Of a DNA stretch of 64,000 nucleotides, positions 54,508-62,601 are shown in pieces (the first letter of the stretch is position 1; each line of letters opens with the position of its first letter). The DNA is from Chloroflexota bacterium. GTDB taxonomy: Bacteria; Chloroflexota; Anaerolineae; 4572-78; J111. Below the pieces are notes generated by a model, which saw nothing but the letters and a program-made list of their open reading frames with translations, was not told the origin of the DNA and ran no database searches. A program made the position numbers and the translations under genes. The stretch covers positions 1 through 64,000 of the forward strand of contig BOKF01000012.1 in the NCBI GenBank assembly GCA_016860845.1. Reading direction: 5' to 3'.

Positions 54508-56484
54508 TTAGCTGGCAAGCCGCCGAAGTACCGTCCAACACCTAAAAACTGCACTGCGCTGGTAAACCAGCCATTCGATGACCAACAAAACCAACGCTCC
54601 AAACGCCAGCGGACGCCACCATTCTTGATAAGCCGGGGGGAGGGAGGTCAAGGTAGAACCAAGTTCAGCCGGATTGGTTAACTCGAGTTCAGAGCGGGGG
54701 GCAATGGCCGACTCCACTGGGTCGAAGAAATTGACGGTAAAACGGGCTGAGTTGACTGCTCCATCGGTTGACGCGAAGACTACAGTATATAATCCAAGCT
54801 GAGACAGCGGTGGCAGGCTGGCCCGTCCCGCTTGAACCGGTAGAACGATATCAGGACCAGCGGGGGGAGTCAATCGAACCTGCTCTACCGAGGCCGGGAT
54901 GGAGAATGACAGTGCTTCGCCAGGAGCTAAGGCCGCAGGGATCAGCGCGCCGGGGCTGGGAGCCAGATAATTGACCAAATTCGCCATTAAGATGGGGAAG
55001 CCCGGGCGCAAGGGCAAATCGGATTGTTGCAGACTAAATGCCAGCACGACGACGCGACGGCCTTCCACTTCTCCGGCCAGGAGCAGGGGGATGGAGGATG
55101 AAGGGTTGGAGGAAATTTTGGCGGCAACAACAGTCCGGCTCCAGTTGGTTGGAGATAAGACTGCAGTTGTGAGAATCTGGGTTGCGGACAGCTCCACATT
55201 TTGCAGGAGCGGATCATCCGCCTGGACAGGTTGAGGCGCTGGGTTGGCTGCCTGGCCCATCACCTCAAACAAGCCGGGGACGGCTGCGGATGGGGCAATG
55301 AAGAGCAAATGGCCGGGGGGGAGGTGATCAGGCACGGTGGAGTCGAAGATATGGAGAGTGAAGGATTGGAAGGTTGGAAGGTTGGAAGGTTGGGAATCGG
55401 GTAGGTTGGCTGCCCGCCAGTCTTCGGGGCTAATAACGGTTAGCTCAAGCCCAGAACCAATCTGTTGATCCTTTAGCAAACCGAGTGCGGTTTGCAGGAA
55501 AAAATTGCCGGGGGTAATCAAGGTAGCATGAACCGGCTCCGTGGAACGCACGACAGCCCAGGCCCGGTCATCCAGGATGAGCGAGTCGGTTTCAGCCGGG
55601 GCCAGAGCGGCCTCGACGGTTTGGGCCGCAGCGGGTAAATTTTCGAGGAACTGCTCGACATGCCCGCCGGGTGGTACCGTCAGATCAAAGGCGGTAAAGA
55701 GGCTGCCATCTACGTAAAGAGCCAGCCGCCGCTGAGCCGGTTGCTGGCTGTAATTGCTGACCTGAACAAAGACAGTTGCTGCGCCCCCACGATCTGGCGT
55801 AATGGAGAGAACGCTGATAGCCTGGTTGGCTCCGCTCTGTCCTAACGGGACAAACCGCACCGGCGCTGACAGGCGCTCCGGCAACTCCACCACGCCATCA
55901 GACAGCAGCACAATTTCCGCGCCCGGCTCGCGGGCGACGATGGCCTCGGCCAGAGTCAGGACTGGGTTGAGGTTGCTGTTCAGAGCCGTAACCTGAGCCG
56001 CCGTAAGAGCTTCTAACACCTGCCGCCGGTCTTGGCTGGCCGAGGCCAGGGTTTCCACTTCACCCCCGGCAGCAGCAAGGACCGTCACCCGGGCATTATC
56101 CGGCAGGTTGGCCACCAGATCACGGGCAGCGGCTTTAGCGGCATCGAGACGAGTCTGGCCGTTGTTTCCACCATCGGTGGCGGCCATGCTGGCGGAGGTG
56201 TCAAGAATAAGCACGACTGCCTGCCCGGCTACCCCCTCTGTCGGGGTGGTCGGGCGAGCCAGGGCCAGAATGACGAACAGCAGGAATAGGATCTGCAACA
56301 GCAGCAGGAGATTGCGGCGCAGTTTTTGCCAGGGCGCGTTGGCCTCGATATCGCGCACAAAACGCTGCCAGAGATAAGTGCTGGAAACGACGTGATCCTG
56401 ACGGCGAAGTTTGAGCAAATACAGGGCAATAATCGGCGGAATGAGGGCCAGCAGAAGCAGCGCCAGGGGAGATAAGAGGGTCAT
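54508..56484 (-). CDS. BatA-type membrane protein with VWA domain
   Basis: A 658-residue protein. The N-terminal BatA segment (MTLLSPLALLLLALIPPIIALYLLKLRRQDHVVSSTYLW) has a TM helix, and a second helix (LLLLLQILFLLFVILALARP) follows near 60-80. A VWA domain opens AVVLILDTSASMAATD near residue 92, with the MIDAS Asp-Ser-Ser. Beta-rich domains fill the middle, and a final helix lies near 630-648. Its start overlaps the DUF58 stop by 4 bases. The string SQPSNLPTFQSF near residue 365 is encoded by an octamer repeat array and looks inserted. Confidence 0.85.
   Translation of the reverse strand: MTLLSPLALLLLALIPPIIALYLLKLRRQDHVVSSTYLWQRFVRDIEANAPWQKLRRNLLLLLQILFLLFVILALARPTTPTEGVAGQAVVLILDTSASMAATDGGNNGQTRLDAAKAAARDLVANLPDNARVTVLAAAGGEVETLASASQDRRQVLEALTAAQVTALNSNLNPVLTLAEAIVAREPGAEIVLLSDGVVELPERLSAPVRFVPLGQSGANQAISVLSITPDRGGAATVFVQVSNYSQQPAQRRLALYVDGSLFTAFDLTVPPGGHVEQFLENLPAAAQTVEAALAPAETDSLILDDRAWAVVRSTEPVHATLITPGNFFLQTALGLLKDQQIGSGLELTVISPEDWRAANLPDSQPSNLPTFQSFTLHIFDSTVPDHLPPGHLLFIAPSAAVPGLFEVMGQAANPAPQPVQADDPLLQNVELSATQILTTAVLSPTNWSRTVVAAKISSNPSSSIPLLLAGEVEGRRVVVLAFSLQQSDLPLRPGFPILMANLVNYLAPSPGALIPAALAPGEALSFSIPASVEQVRLTPPAGPDIVLPVQAGRASLPPLSQLGLYTVVFASTDGAVNSARFTVNFFDPVESAIAPRSELELTNPAELGSTLTSLPPAYQEWWRPLAFGALVLLVIEWLVYQRSAVFRCWTVLRRLAS
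55361..55393. repeat. Octamer tandem repeat (GGTTGGAA) inside the BatA/VWA gene
   Basis: About four GGTTGGAA-type units. Read on the minus strand they encode QPSNLPTFQS in frame. Confidence 0.75.
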
Positions 56485-57479
56485 TTCAAAATCCCCTGCT
56501 GGCGTAAAAAGGCAAAGATAAATTCTTCAAAAGGAACATTGGTAGTGACGGGCACGTAGGTGATGCTGCGCTGGCTGGACCAGTTGCGGATTTCCCCCTG
56601 CCAGGCGGATAAGCCAGCTTTATAGCGGGCTAACGCCTCATAATCGGCGGTGATCTCCACAGCCTGGCCGGTTTCGGCGTCGAGCAGGCGCAGGTCGCCG
56701 GTGAAGGGTGGATCTACTTCGTCAGGCGCGAGCAGGTGGATCAGGCTGATTTCAAAACGACGGGCCAGGAGGGCGGTCAAACCGGAGGAAAAGGAGGGTT
56801 GGAAGGTTGGAAGGTTGGAAAATACGGCAGAGTCGAGCAGGTCGGAGAAGATGAGAAGGGGGCCGGGTTGGCGGGCCTGGGCGGCGTACTGGGCAAGGGC
56901 TTGCGCAAGATTGGTTGTTCCGGCGGCGGATAATCCGGCCAAATAGTCGAATAAGGCAAAGGCTTGCTGGCGGCCGCGATGGGGTAAAAACGGAGTCTCC
57001 CCTGCCCTCTCGCCAATGGTCGAAACCGTGACCCGATCCAAGCTGGCCAGGGCAATATAGCCAAGCGCCGCCGCCGCCCGGCAGGCATAGGTAAATTTGT
57101 GGGTAGATTGGCCTGTATTTTCTGGGGGCCAATTCATAGAAGAGCTGACGTCTATGAGAAAATGAACGGTCAGGTCTTGCTCCTCGACAAAGAGCTTGAG
57201 AAAAAACCGTTCCAGGCGGCCATAGGCGTTCCAATCCACCAGGCGAAAATCATCGCCGGGAACGTAGTTGCGGTAATCGGCAAACTCCACCGACTGGCCC
57301 CGTTTGGGGCTGCGCCGCTCTCCCTGCCACTGGCCGCGCTGCGCCTGCCGGGCCATGAGAGTGAGGGTTTCGAGGTGGCGGAGGAAAGAGAAGGAGAAGA
57401 GGGAGGAGGGTTGGAGGGTTGGAGGATGGAGGAGGAGGGTTGGAGGGTTGGAGGGTTGGAGGGTTGGATTAGACGTCAT
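56481..57479 (-). CDS. DUF58 family protein
   Basis: A protein of about 332 residues. The DUF58 hallmark QGERRSPKRGQSVEFADYRNYVPGDDFRLVDWNAYGRLERFFLKLFVEEQDLTVHFLIDVSSSMNW spans roughly residues 50-115, ending in a VWA-like fold with Asp-Ser-Ser. ATG at 57479 with AGGAGG three bases upstream is chosen; a start at 57605 is rejected because it reads through the upstream gene. Residues ~4-27 (TLQPSNPPTLLLHPPTLQPS) and ~236-245 (NLPTFQPSFS) are encoded by tandem repeat arrays and are foreign to the family. The protein usually partners MoxR ATPases. Confidence 0.87.
   Translation of the reverse strand: MTSNPTLQPSNPPTLLLHPPTLQPSSLFSFSFLRHLETLTLMARQAQRGQWQGERRSPKRGQSVEFADYRNYVPGDDFRLVDWNAYGRLERFFLKLFVEEQDLTVHFLIDVSSSMNWPPENTGQSTHKFTYACRAAAALGYIALASLDRVTVSTIGERAGETPFLPHRGRQQAFALFDYLAGLSAAGTTNLAQALAQYAAQARQPGPLLIFSDLLDSAVFSNLPTFQPSFSSGLTALLARRFEISLIHLLAPDEVDPPFTGDLRLLDAETGQAVEITADYEALARYKAGLSAWQGEIRNWSSQRSITYVPVTTNVPFEEFIFAFLRQQGILK
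56794..56820. repeat. Octamer tandem repeat inside the DUF58 gene
   Basis: Three units of GGTTGGAA-type sequence translated on the minus strand as NLPTFQPS. Confidence 0.75.
57406..57468. repeat. Tandem repeat array (GGGTTGGA) at the DUF58 start
   Basis: About six GGGTTGGA/GGATGGAG units. On the minus strand they form the first ~25 codons of the DUF58 gene and begin one base from the stop codon of the gene before it. Confidence 0.8.
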
Positions 57480-57744
57480 AGACCTCCTGATCCTCTTTGA
57501 GAGTGCGGTTCCAGGAGCCATCAAGTTTCTTTTCTTGAAGTGATGCAATGAGCGCACCAACAGTGTTCCAGGTATGATTGTATAAATCAAGCAACAGGCT
57601 TTCATCTGTGGGTTTTAGAAATTCACGCTCTTGCGAAAATTCGATGTAACTCCCCAGTTCAGAATGAGCCAATTGTTTGGCTAATTGATAGGCACGGAGA
57701 GTACGTAGGCCGCGAGGGTAGAGTATAGCGGAAGATTGTTTCAC
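57469..57744 (-). CDS. Unrecognised 91-residue protein
   Basis: A small, mostly helical protein: MKQSSAILYPRGLRTLRAYQ, then LAKQLAHSELGSYIEFSQER, LLLDLYNHTWNTVGALIASL and a charged end. No family is recognised. GTG at 57744 with AAAGGAGT seven bases upstream is a convincing start; an open extension to 57828 is encoded by repeat sequence and is rejected. It sits between the MoxR and DUF58 genes and overlaps the latter by 11 bases, which supports co-translation. It could be an accessory of the MoxR-DUF58 pair, by position only. Confidence 0.6.
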   Translation of the reverse strand: MKQSSAILYPRGLRTLRAYQLAKQLAHSELGSYIEFSQEREFLKPTDESLLLDLYNHTWNTVGALIASLQEKKLDGSWNRTLKEDQEVYDV

Positions 57745-57764
57745 GGTGTTTACTCCTTTTGCTC

Positions 57765-57827
57765 GGAGGGTTGGAGGGTTGGAAAGTTGGAAATTATCGC
57801 CCAGTCCTCCAATCCTCCAGCCCTCCA
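57765..57827. repeat. Inverted pair of octamer-type arrays
   Basis: GGAGGGTTGGAGGGTTGG (57765-57782) is followed by complementary-type CCTCCAATCCTCCAGCCCTC (57807-57826), between the MoxR stop and the small gene. A hairpin is possible. Confidence 0.7.
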
Positions 57828-58808
57828 TTAATCCACCTTATTCAAAATCGCTTCCACTATCCTATCCGCCGTGACTCCCTCCGCCTGGGCCTCGAAGCCG
57901 AGAATGAGGCGATGGCGCAGGACCGGTTTGGCAATGCCGTGCAGGTCGTCAACGGCGACATTGTAGCGGCCGTCGAGCAGGGCGGTGATTTTTCCGGCCA
58001 GAATGAGGGCCTGCACGCCGCGCGGGCTAGCTCCGTAGCGCACGTAGCGGCGAACCTCCTCCGGGGCATTGGGATCGTCGGGGTGGGTAGCGCGGGTGAG
58101 GCGGGCAGCGGCTTCGGTGACGTGCCGGGCAATGGGCACGGCCCGCGCCAGTTCCTGCATGGCGACAATGGCCGCTCCATCGGCCACCGGGCTGAGGCGA
58201 GCCGCCGTGGTGCCGGTGGTCCGGTCGGCAATCACGACCAGTTCCTCGATGCTGGGGTAAGGCACTTCGATCTTGAAGAAAAAGCGGTCGAGTTGAGCTT
58301 CTGGCAGGGGATAAGTCCCCTCCATTTCCAGGGGGTTTTGGGTGGCCAGCACAAAAAAGGGTGCTTCGAGCCGATGGGTGGTCCGGGCGACGGTGACGCT
58401 TTTCTCCTGCATCGCTTCCAGCAGGGCCGACTGGGTTTTGGGCGTGGCCCGGTTGATCTCGTCGGCCAGGACCAGGTTGGCAAAGATGGGTCCCGGCTCA
58501 AAACGGAAAGCCCGCCGCCCGCTGTCGTCCTCGCTGATGATGTGGGTACCGACGATGTCGGCCGGCATCAGGTCGGGGGTGAACTGGATGCGGCTGAAGC
58601 GGCAGTCAATCGCCTCGGCGATGGTGCGGACGAGGACGGTTTTACCCAGGCCCGGCACACCTTCGAGCAGGGCATTGCCCCCGGCCAGCAGGGTGACGAG
58701 CGTCCCCCGGATCAAATCACGCTGGCCGACGATGACCTGGCCGACGGCTTCTTCGATGGCAGTGGCAGTGGCGCGGAATTCGTCGGGGGTTAGATTTGGG
58801 TTGGACAT
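57828..58808 (-). CDS. MoxR family AAA ATPase
   Basis: About 326 residues. Walker A-containing LLAGGNALLEGVPGLGKTVLVRTIAEAI near residue 42, Walker B FANLVLADEINRATPKTQSALLEAMQE near 105 and sensor region FVLATQNPLEMEGTYPLPEAQLDRF near 145 define the MoxR group. These ATPases act as chaperones that mature complexes together with VWA-domain proteins, here the DUF58 and VWA proteins encoded downstream. ATG at 58808, with GAGGAG ten bases upstream, is preferred to a GTG at 58826. There is no signal peptide. Confidence 0.92.
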   Translation of the reverse strand: MSNPNLTPDEFRATATAIEEAVGQVIVGQRDLIRGTLVTLLAGGNALLEGVPGLGKTVLVRTIAEAIDCRFSRIQFTPDLMPADIVGTHIISEDDSGRRAFRFEPGPIFANLVLADEINRATPKTQSALLEAMQEKSVTVARTTHRLEAPFFVLATQNPLEMEGTYPLPEAQLDRFFFKIEVPYPSIEELVVIADRTTGTTAARLSPVADGAAIVAMQELARAVPIARHVTEAAARLTRATHPDDPNAPEEVRRYVRYGASPRGVQALILAGKITALLDGRYNVAVDDLHGIAKPVLRHRLILGFEAQAEGVTADRIVEAILNKVD

Positions 58809-58822
58809 ATTAGAAAAACTCC

Positions 58823-60490
58823 TCACTCCGGCGCGAGCTGCGAAAAGTAATCTCGCACCAAATCCCGCATTTCCGGGGGGATACGCTCCTGTTCCACCGC
58901 TTCGGCGGCGGCATCCGCATAATTCTGGTAGACCTCGCGATACGGAACCAACGAGGGATTCGTTGCGCCTCCCAGGGGCGACTGCTCCTGGCGGATGATC
59001 GTTTCACCTTCCACACCTTCCTGGCCGGCCACAAATTCAGAATTGCCGGTCGTCTGCTGGCCCTGGCCGGGGGCGTAAACTATTTCTGCGTCGCTGACGG
59101 TAGCCGACTTGTTGGGCTGGGTCGGCGTGTTAGCCGCGCCGGTGCGATTCGCGGCGGGGAGTTGGTCGGCGTTTGAGCCGCCGCCACCGCCCACCTGCTG
59201 CCCCTGCCCTTGCCCCTGGCCCTGCGTTTGGGACTGTCCCTGTCCTTGCCCCTGGCCCTGCCCCTGATTTTGAGCCAGAGCGCCCTGCTGGGCCAACTGC
59301 TGGCGGCCGTTTTCCAGGCGAGCCTGAGCCGCAGCCAGCGCCTGCTGCAAATCATTGGCCTGATTAGCGCGAGCCAAGGCCCTTTGAGCCGCATCAGCAG
59401 CCTGGACGGCCTGGCCGATATCTCCAGCGCGGGCCGCCTGGGCCATATCGAGCAGGCTCTTGGCCAGGTCGGCATCGGTGGGGGCGACCTGAGCGGCCAT
59501 ACTTTCGAGAGCCTGGGCCAATTCGGCTTGACTGGCTGCATCCATTGCCCCCAGAGCAGCCGCCAACTCAGTCAGGGCGCTGCCGGCTTCGTTCAAATCG
59601 GTGCTCTGCTGGGTTTCGCCGCGAGCCAGCGCCGTCAACTGGGCGGCAAGTTGGGCGGCGGCATTTTGGCGCGCGGCAGCCTGGGGGTCTTGCAGTTGGC
59701 GGAGTTGCGCCTGCGCTGCGGCGAGATCGGCCAGAGCTTGCTCCAGGTCGCCGGGGTTGGCGGATAGTTCTTTCATCAGTTCGGCCAATGCCCGCAGCGC
59801 TTCGGCGCGCTCTTCAGCAGTCGGATCGGTTGATTTCTCTAACTCGCGCCGGGCTTCCTCGACAGCCCCGGCTTGTTTCTGCGCGGCGGCCCGGATCGCC
59901 GCTTGTTGGGCCAGGATCGCGTCCATCGGGTTGGGGAGGACAGCCAGGAGCAGCGTGACCGCCAGCAGCCCCGCCGCCCACCAGAGCGGTCGCCGGGGGA
60001 TATGCCAGGGAAGCATGGCGGGCGTCAGGCGTTGGGCTACGGATAGGGCATCGGCGAGTTGGAGGGTAAGGAGGTTGGAAGGTTGGAAAGTTGGAAGGTT
60101 GGAAGGTTGGAAAGGATAGGTTTTTGCCCGGTCTTCCATTCCTCCATGTTTCCACTCTTCCGTTCTTCCACTCTTCCGTTCTTCCAGTGCCAGGGCTGTG
60201 GCTAAACGATCTTTCAAGCGAAGCTCGCGATCCAGGCGGCGGGCGATTTGCCAGGCGGCCAGCGGGCGCAGCAAACTATAGAGAGTCACACCCACCAACC
60301 AGAGTTCGAGGGGCAAAGCGGCCCAGAGGTGACGGTCGGGTAAGGGCCACCAGCGAGCTGCCACCTCGATACAGGCGGCCAGGAACAGGGCCGGTCCCAG
60401 GGTATAAACGGCCAGCCGCAGGGCGTCGCGCCAGCGCAGGCGACGGCCCAGGCGGGTTAAGTGAGAATGCAACCGGTGGCTGTCACTCAT
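58823..60490 (-). CDS. Membrane-anchored coiled-coil protein (DUF4175-like)
   Basis: About 555 residues. Three hydrophobic segments (residues ~25-44, ~55-72, ~167-186) frame a cytoplasmic RLDRELRLKDRLATALALEE motif seen in DUF4175-like proteins. Residues ~200-420 are Ala/Gln/Glu-rich coiled coil (e.g. AQQAAIRAAAQKQAGAVEEA), and a Gly-Gln repeat (GQGQGQGQSQTQ) lies near 415-440. The C-terminal end (EVYQNYADAAAEAVEQERIPPEMRDLVRDYF) is conserved-looking. Around residues 115-140 a repeat array is translated as FQPSNLPTFQPSNLLT. ATG at 60490 with GGAGG fits; the longer frame is rejected. Function unknown. Confidence 0.7.
   Translation of the reverse strand: MSDSHRLHSHLTRLGRRLRWRDALRLAVYTLGPALFLAACIEVAARWWPLPDRHLWAALPLELWLVGVTLYSLLRPLAAWQIARRLDRELRLKDRLATALALEERKSGRTEEWKHGGMEDRAKTYPFQPSNLPTFQPSNLLTLQLADALSVAQRLTPAMLPWHIPRRPLWWAAGLLAVTLLLAVLPNPMDAILAQQAAIRAAAQKQAGAVEEARRELEKSTDPTAEERAEALRALAELMKELSANPGDLEQALADLAAAQAQLRQLQDPQAAARQNAAAQLAAQLTALARGETQQSTDLNEAGSALTELAAALGAMDAASQAELAQALESMAAQVAPTDADLAKSLLDMAQAARAGDIGQAVQAADAAQRALARANQANDLQQALAAAQARLENGRQQLAQQGALAQNQGQGQGQGQGQSQTQGQGQGQGQQVGGGGGSNADQLPAANRTGAANTPTQPNKSATVSDAEIVYAPGQGQQTTGNSEFVAGQEGVEGETIIRQEQSPLGGATNPSLVPYREVYQNYADAAAEAVEQERIPPEMRDLVRDYFSQLAPE
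60070..60186. repeat. Two tandem octamer arrays inside the coiled-coil protein gene
   Basis: 60070-60112 holds about five GGTTGGAA units. 60131-60186 holds TTCCACTC/TTCCGTTC units in the other polarity. Both are translated in the minus-strand frame. Confidence 0.8.
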
Positions 60491-61583
60491 CGGCGGGTTC
60501 CTCCGTGGGGATGGCCGCAGGTTCGGGCGGAACGACCGGCACGGCGGGCGCGGAGAAGAAAGAAGGTATGGGCGTGGGAGTCGGAACGGGAGAAATCGGG
60601 GAAATCGCTTCACGGATGTCTTTGAAAAAGATGGTTGTACCCAGAATAAGGTAAAGGCCGGCGATCAAGATCACCAGACTCACCCCCCGCCAGCCAATGC
60701 GCCAGGGCTGAACCGGCTTGACAAAGCGCGTGGCCAGCAAATAAAGGCCGGTACTCAACACCAGGTCAAAGGCCAGGGTGTAATGCCACAGCGGGCGCAG
60801 CGATTGAAGCTGGGTCGGGTCGCCCTGAATGATGCTTGGCCCCCAACCGGCCAACAGGCCAAAAAAGGTAGCTACGCCTGCCTGGCTGCCACTGCTCGAG
60901 AGGACCGAAGCCAGCGCACTAAACGGGTTTACCACCAAAATCCAACGCGGCGGGAAATCCTGGGTGATGACGCCGACAAAGATATAAACCACATATGTGC
61001 CAATGATAAAGAGCAAAACCGCCAGGTAGCTTAAGACAATGGCTTGAATCGTCCGTTTGCGCCAGGCCGAACAAAACAGGCCAATTATGCCAAAGGTGAC
61101 AGCCGTGGCCCAGACAATCAGGGCGGCCAGAAATAAATCAACCGGGGCGACCCCACCAAAGATAAAAACCAGACTGACGATCGGAACAGCGGCAAATAAC
61201 AGCAGAAAAATGTAGCCGGCGGTCGAAATGAGTTTACCAAATAGGATGGTGTGGGCAGCCAGCGGGGTAGCTTGCAACATTTCCAGGGTCAATCGTTCCT
61301 GCTCGCTGCTGATGGCCGTGGCCGTGAGGGCCGGGGTGAGGAAGACCACAAAAAACAGGCTCAAATTGACGATGGCGGCATACAGCGCCTGGCCTACAAA
61401 CGGACTGAGCGGCATACCGCCGGTGTAAGGCGGGGTGATAAGAATGAGCCGGTAAACGCCGTAGCTGAACAGGGCCAGGAAAACCAGGTAAGCCGTCAGC
61501 ACGGCAAAGGCGCGCCAGCCCCGCATCCGCGAGCGGAATTCTTTGACCATGATTGGGTTGGGAGTGAAGTAATTTAATTTCAC
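60483..61583 (-). CDS. ABC-2 type transporter permease
   Basis: A 366-residue membrane protein. NPIMVKEFRSRMRGWRAFAVLTAYLVFLALFSYG is the typical ABC-2 opening, SSEQERLTLEMLQATPLAAHTILFGKLIS near 95-123 is the family hallmark, and seven or so hydrophobic segments follow. The last 35 residues are Pro-rich (PISPVPTPTPIPSFFSAPAVP). It would pair with the ATPase gene immediately upstream. Substrate unknown. It overlaps the next gene by 8 bases. Confidence 0.88.
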   Translation of the reverse strand: MKLNYFTPNPIMVKEFRSRMRGWRAFAVLTAYLVFLALFSYGVYRLILITPPYTGGMPLSPFVGQALYAAIVNLSLFFVVFLTPALTATAISSEQERLTLEMLQATPLAAHTILFGKLISTAGYIFLLLFAAVPIVSLVFIFGGVAPVDLFLAALIVWATAVTFGIIGLFCSAWRKRTIQAIVLSYLAVLLFIIGTYVVYIFVGVITQDFPPRWILVVNPFSALASVLSSSGSQAGVATFFGLLAGWGPSIIQGDPTQLQSLRPLWHYTLAFDLVLSTGLYLLATRFVKPVQPWRIGWRGVSLVILIAGLYLILGTTIFFKDIREAISPISPVPTPTPIPSFFSAPAVPVVPPEPAAIPTEEPADE

Positions 61584-61596
61584 TGGATCACCTTAT

Positions 61597-61643
61597 GCGT
61601 GATGCGTGATGCGTGAAATTTTCTCACGAATCACGTATCACGC
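61597..61643. repeat. Heptamer (GCGTGAT) hairpin
   Basis: GCGTGAT x3 (61597-61616) pairs with 61624-61643 at 18 of 20 positions around a 7-base loop. It lies between the ABC ATPase and permease genes. The same heptamer is at 3817-3837. Confidence 0.75.
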
Positions 61644-61644
61644 T

Positions 61645-62601
61645 TCATTTCACTTCTCCGCTCGTAATTTGCATGAACACCGCTTCCAGGTCGTTGATTT
61701 CTTCGCTGAAGTGGATGACGGGCAGCTTGCGCTCTACCAGGTGGGCCAAGAGGCCGGCCAGGGCCGTGTCGTCGCCGCTAAAGTTGACCTGCCAGCCGTT
61801 GTTTTCGTCGAGGCGATAATCAGTTACACCTAGATAGGTTTTCAAAGCAGCTTCTACCGCTTCCGGGGCGGCCAGGGTGCGCAGGCACAGCCGGCGGTGG
61901 CCGTGCTGCTCCTGGCTGATTTGCTGCGGCGGGCCATGGTACAGCAGACGGCCATGTTCGATGATACCAACCTGGTTGCACATTTCGGCCAGTTCGGTCA
62001 GGATATGGGAGCTGATGATAATGGTTTTACCCAGGGCAGACAACTCTTTGAGCAGTTCGCGCATCTCGATGCGCGCGCGGGGGTCCAGGCCGGAGGCTGG
62101 CTCATCCAGGAGCAAAATCTGCGGGTCGTGGACCAGGGCGTGGGCCAGGCACAGGCGTTGGCGCATCCCCCGCGACAAACTCTCCACCCAGGCGTTGCGG
62201 CGCGAGGCCAGGTCAACCAGCTCCAATAACTCGTTAACCACCCGCGTCCGCCGCTTGGCGTCGAGACGATAGCAGCGGGCAAAAAAATCCAGATATTCCC
62301 AGACCTTCATGTCTTCGTAAACGCCAAAAAAATCGGGCATATAGCCGACCAGCCAGCGAGCCGCGCTGACATCATGGCTGATGTCCTGGCCGTTGAGGCT
62401 GATCTGGCCGCTGCTGGGTTCCAATAAGCCGGCCAGCATCCGTAAAGTGGTTGTCTTGCCGGCCCCGTTGGGGCCAATAAAGCCAAATAAAGCACCTGCT
62501 TCAACCTGCAAGTCCAACTGATCCAGTGCGGTGAAACGGCCATACCGTTTGGTCAACTGGCGCGTCTCGACAACGCGCTGAGGGGCAGCCGTCGGGGTCA
62601 T
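61645..62601 (-). CDS. ABC transporter ATP-binding protein
   Basis: A 318-residue nucleotide-binding subunit. Walker A GFIGPNGAGKTTTLRML near residue 39, signature SLSRGMRQRLCLAHAL near 144, Walker B ILLLDEPASGLDPRAR near 165 and the switch His in IIISSHILTELAEM are all present. The ~100-residue tail (HRRLCLRTLAAPEAVEAALK...) is typical of the CcmA/NatA-like exporters that work with ABC-2 permeases. It overlaps the gene upstream by 4 bases. Confidence 0.92.
   Translation of the reverse strand: MTPTAAPQRVVETRQLTKRYGRFTALDQLDLQVEAGALFGFIGPNGAGKTTTLRMLAGLLEPSSGQISLNGQDISHDVSAARWLVGYMPDFFGVYEDMKVWEYLDFFARCYRLDAKRRTRVVNELLELVDLASRRNAWVESLSRGMRQRLCLAHALVHDPQILLLDEPASGLDPRARIEMRELLKELSALGKTIIISSHILTELAEMCNQVGIIEHGRLLYHGPPQQISQEQHGHRRLCLRTLAAPEAVEAALKTYLGVTDYRLDENNGWQVNFSGDDTALAGLLAHLVERKLPVIHFSEEINDLEAVFMQITSGEVK

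Noticed and set aside
57759..58793. 344-codon plus-strand frame opposite the MoxR gene
   Set aside because: The minus strand encodes an unmistakable MoxR ATPase; the plus frame starts inside repeat DNA and has no domain.
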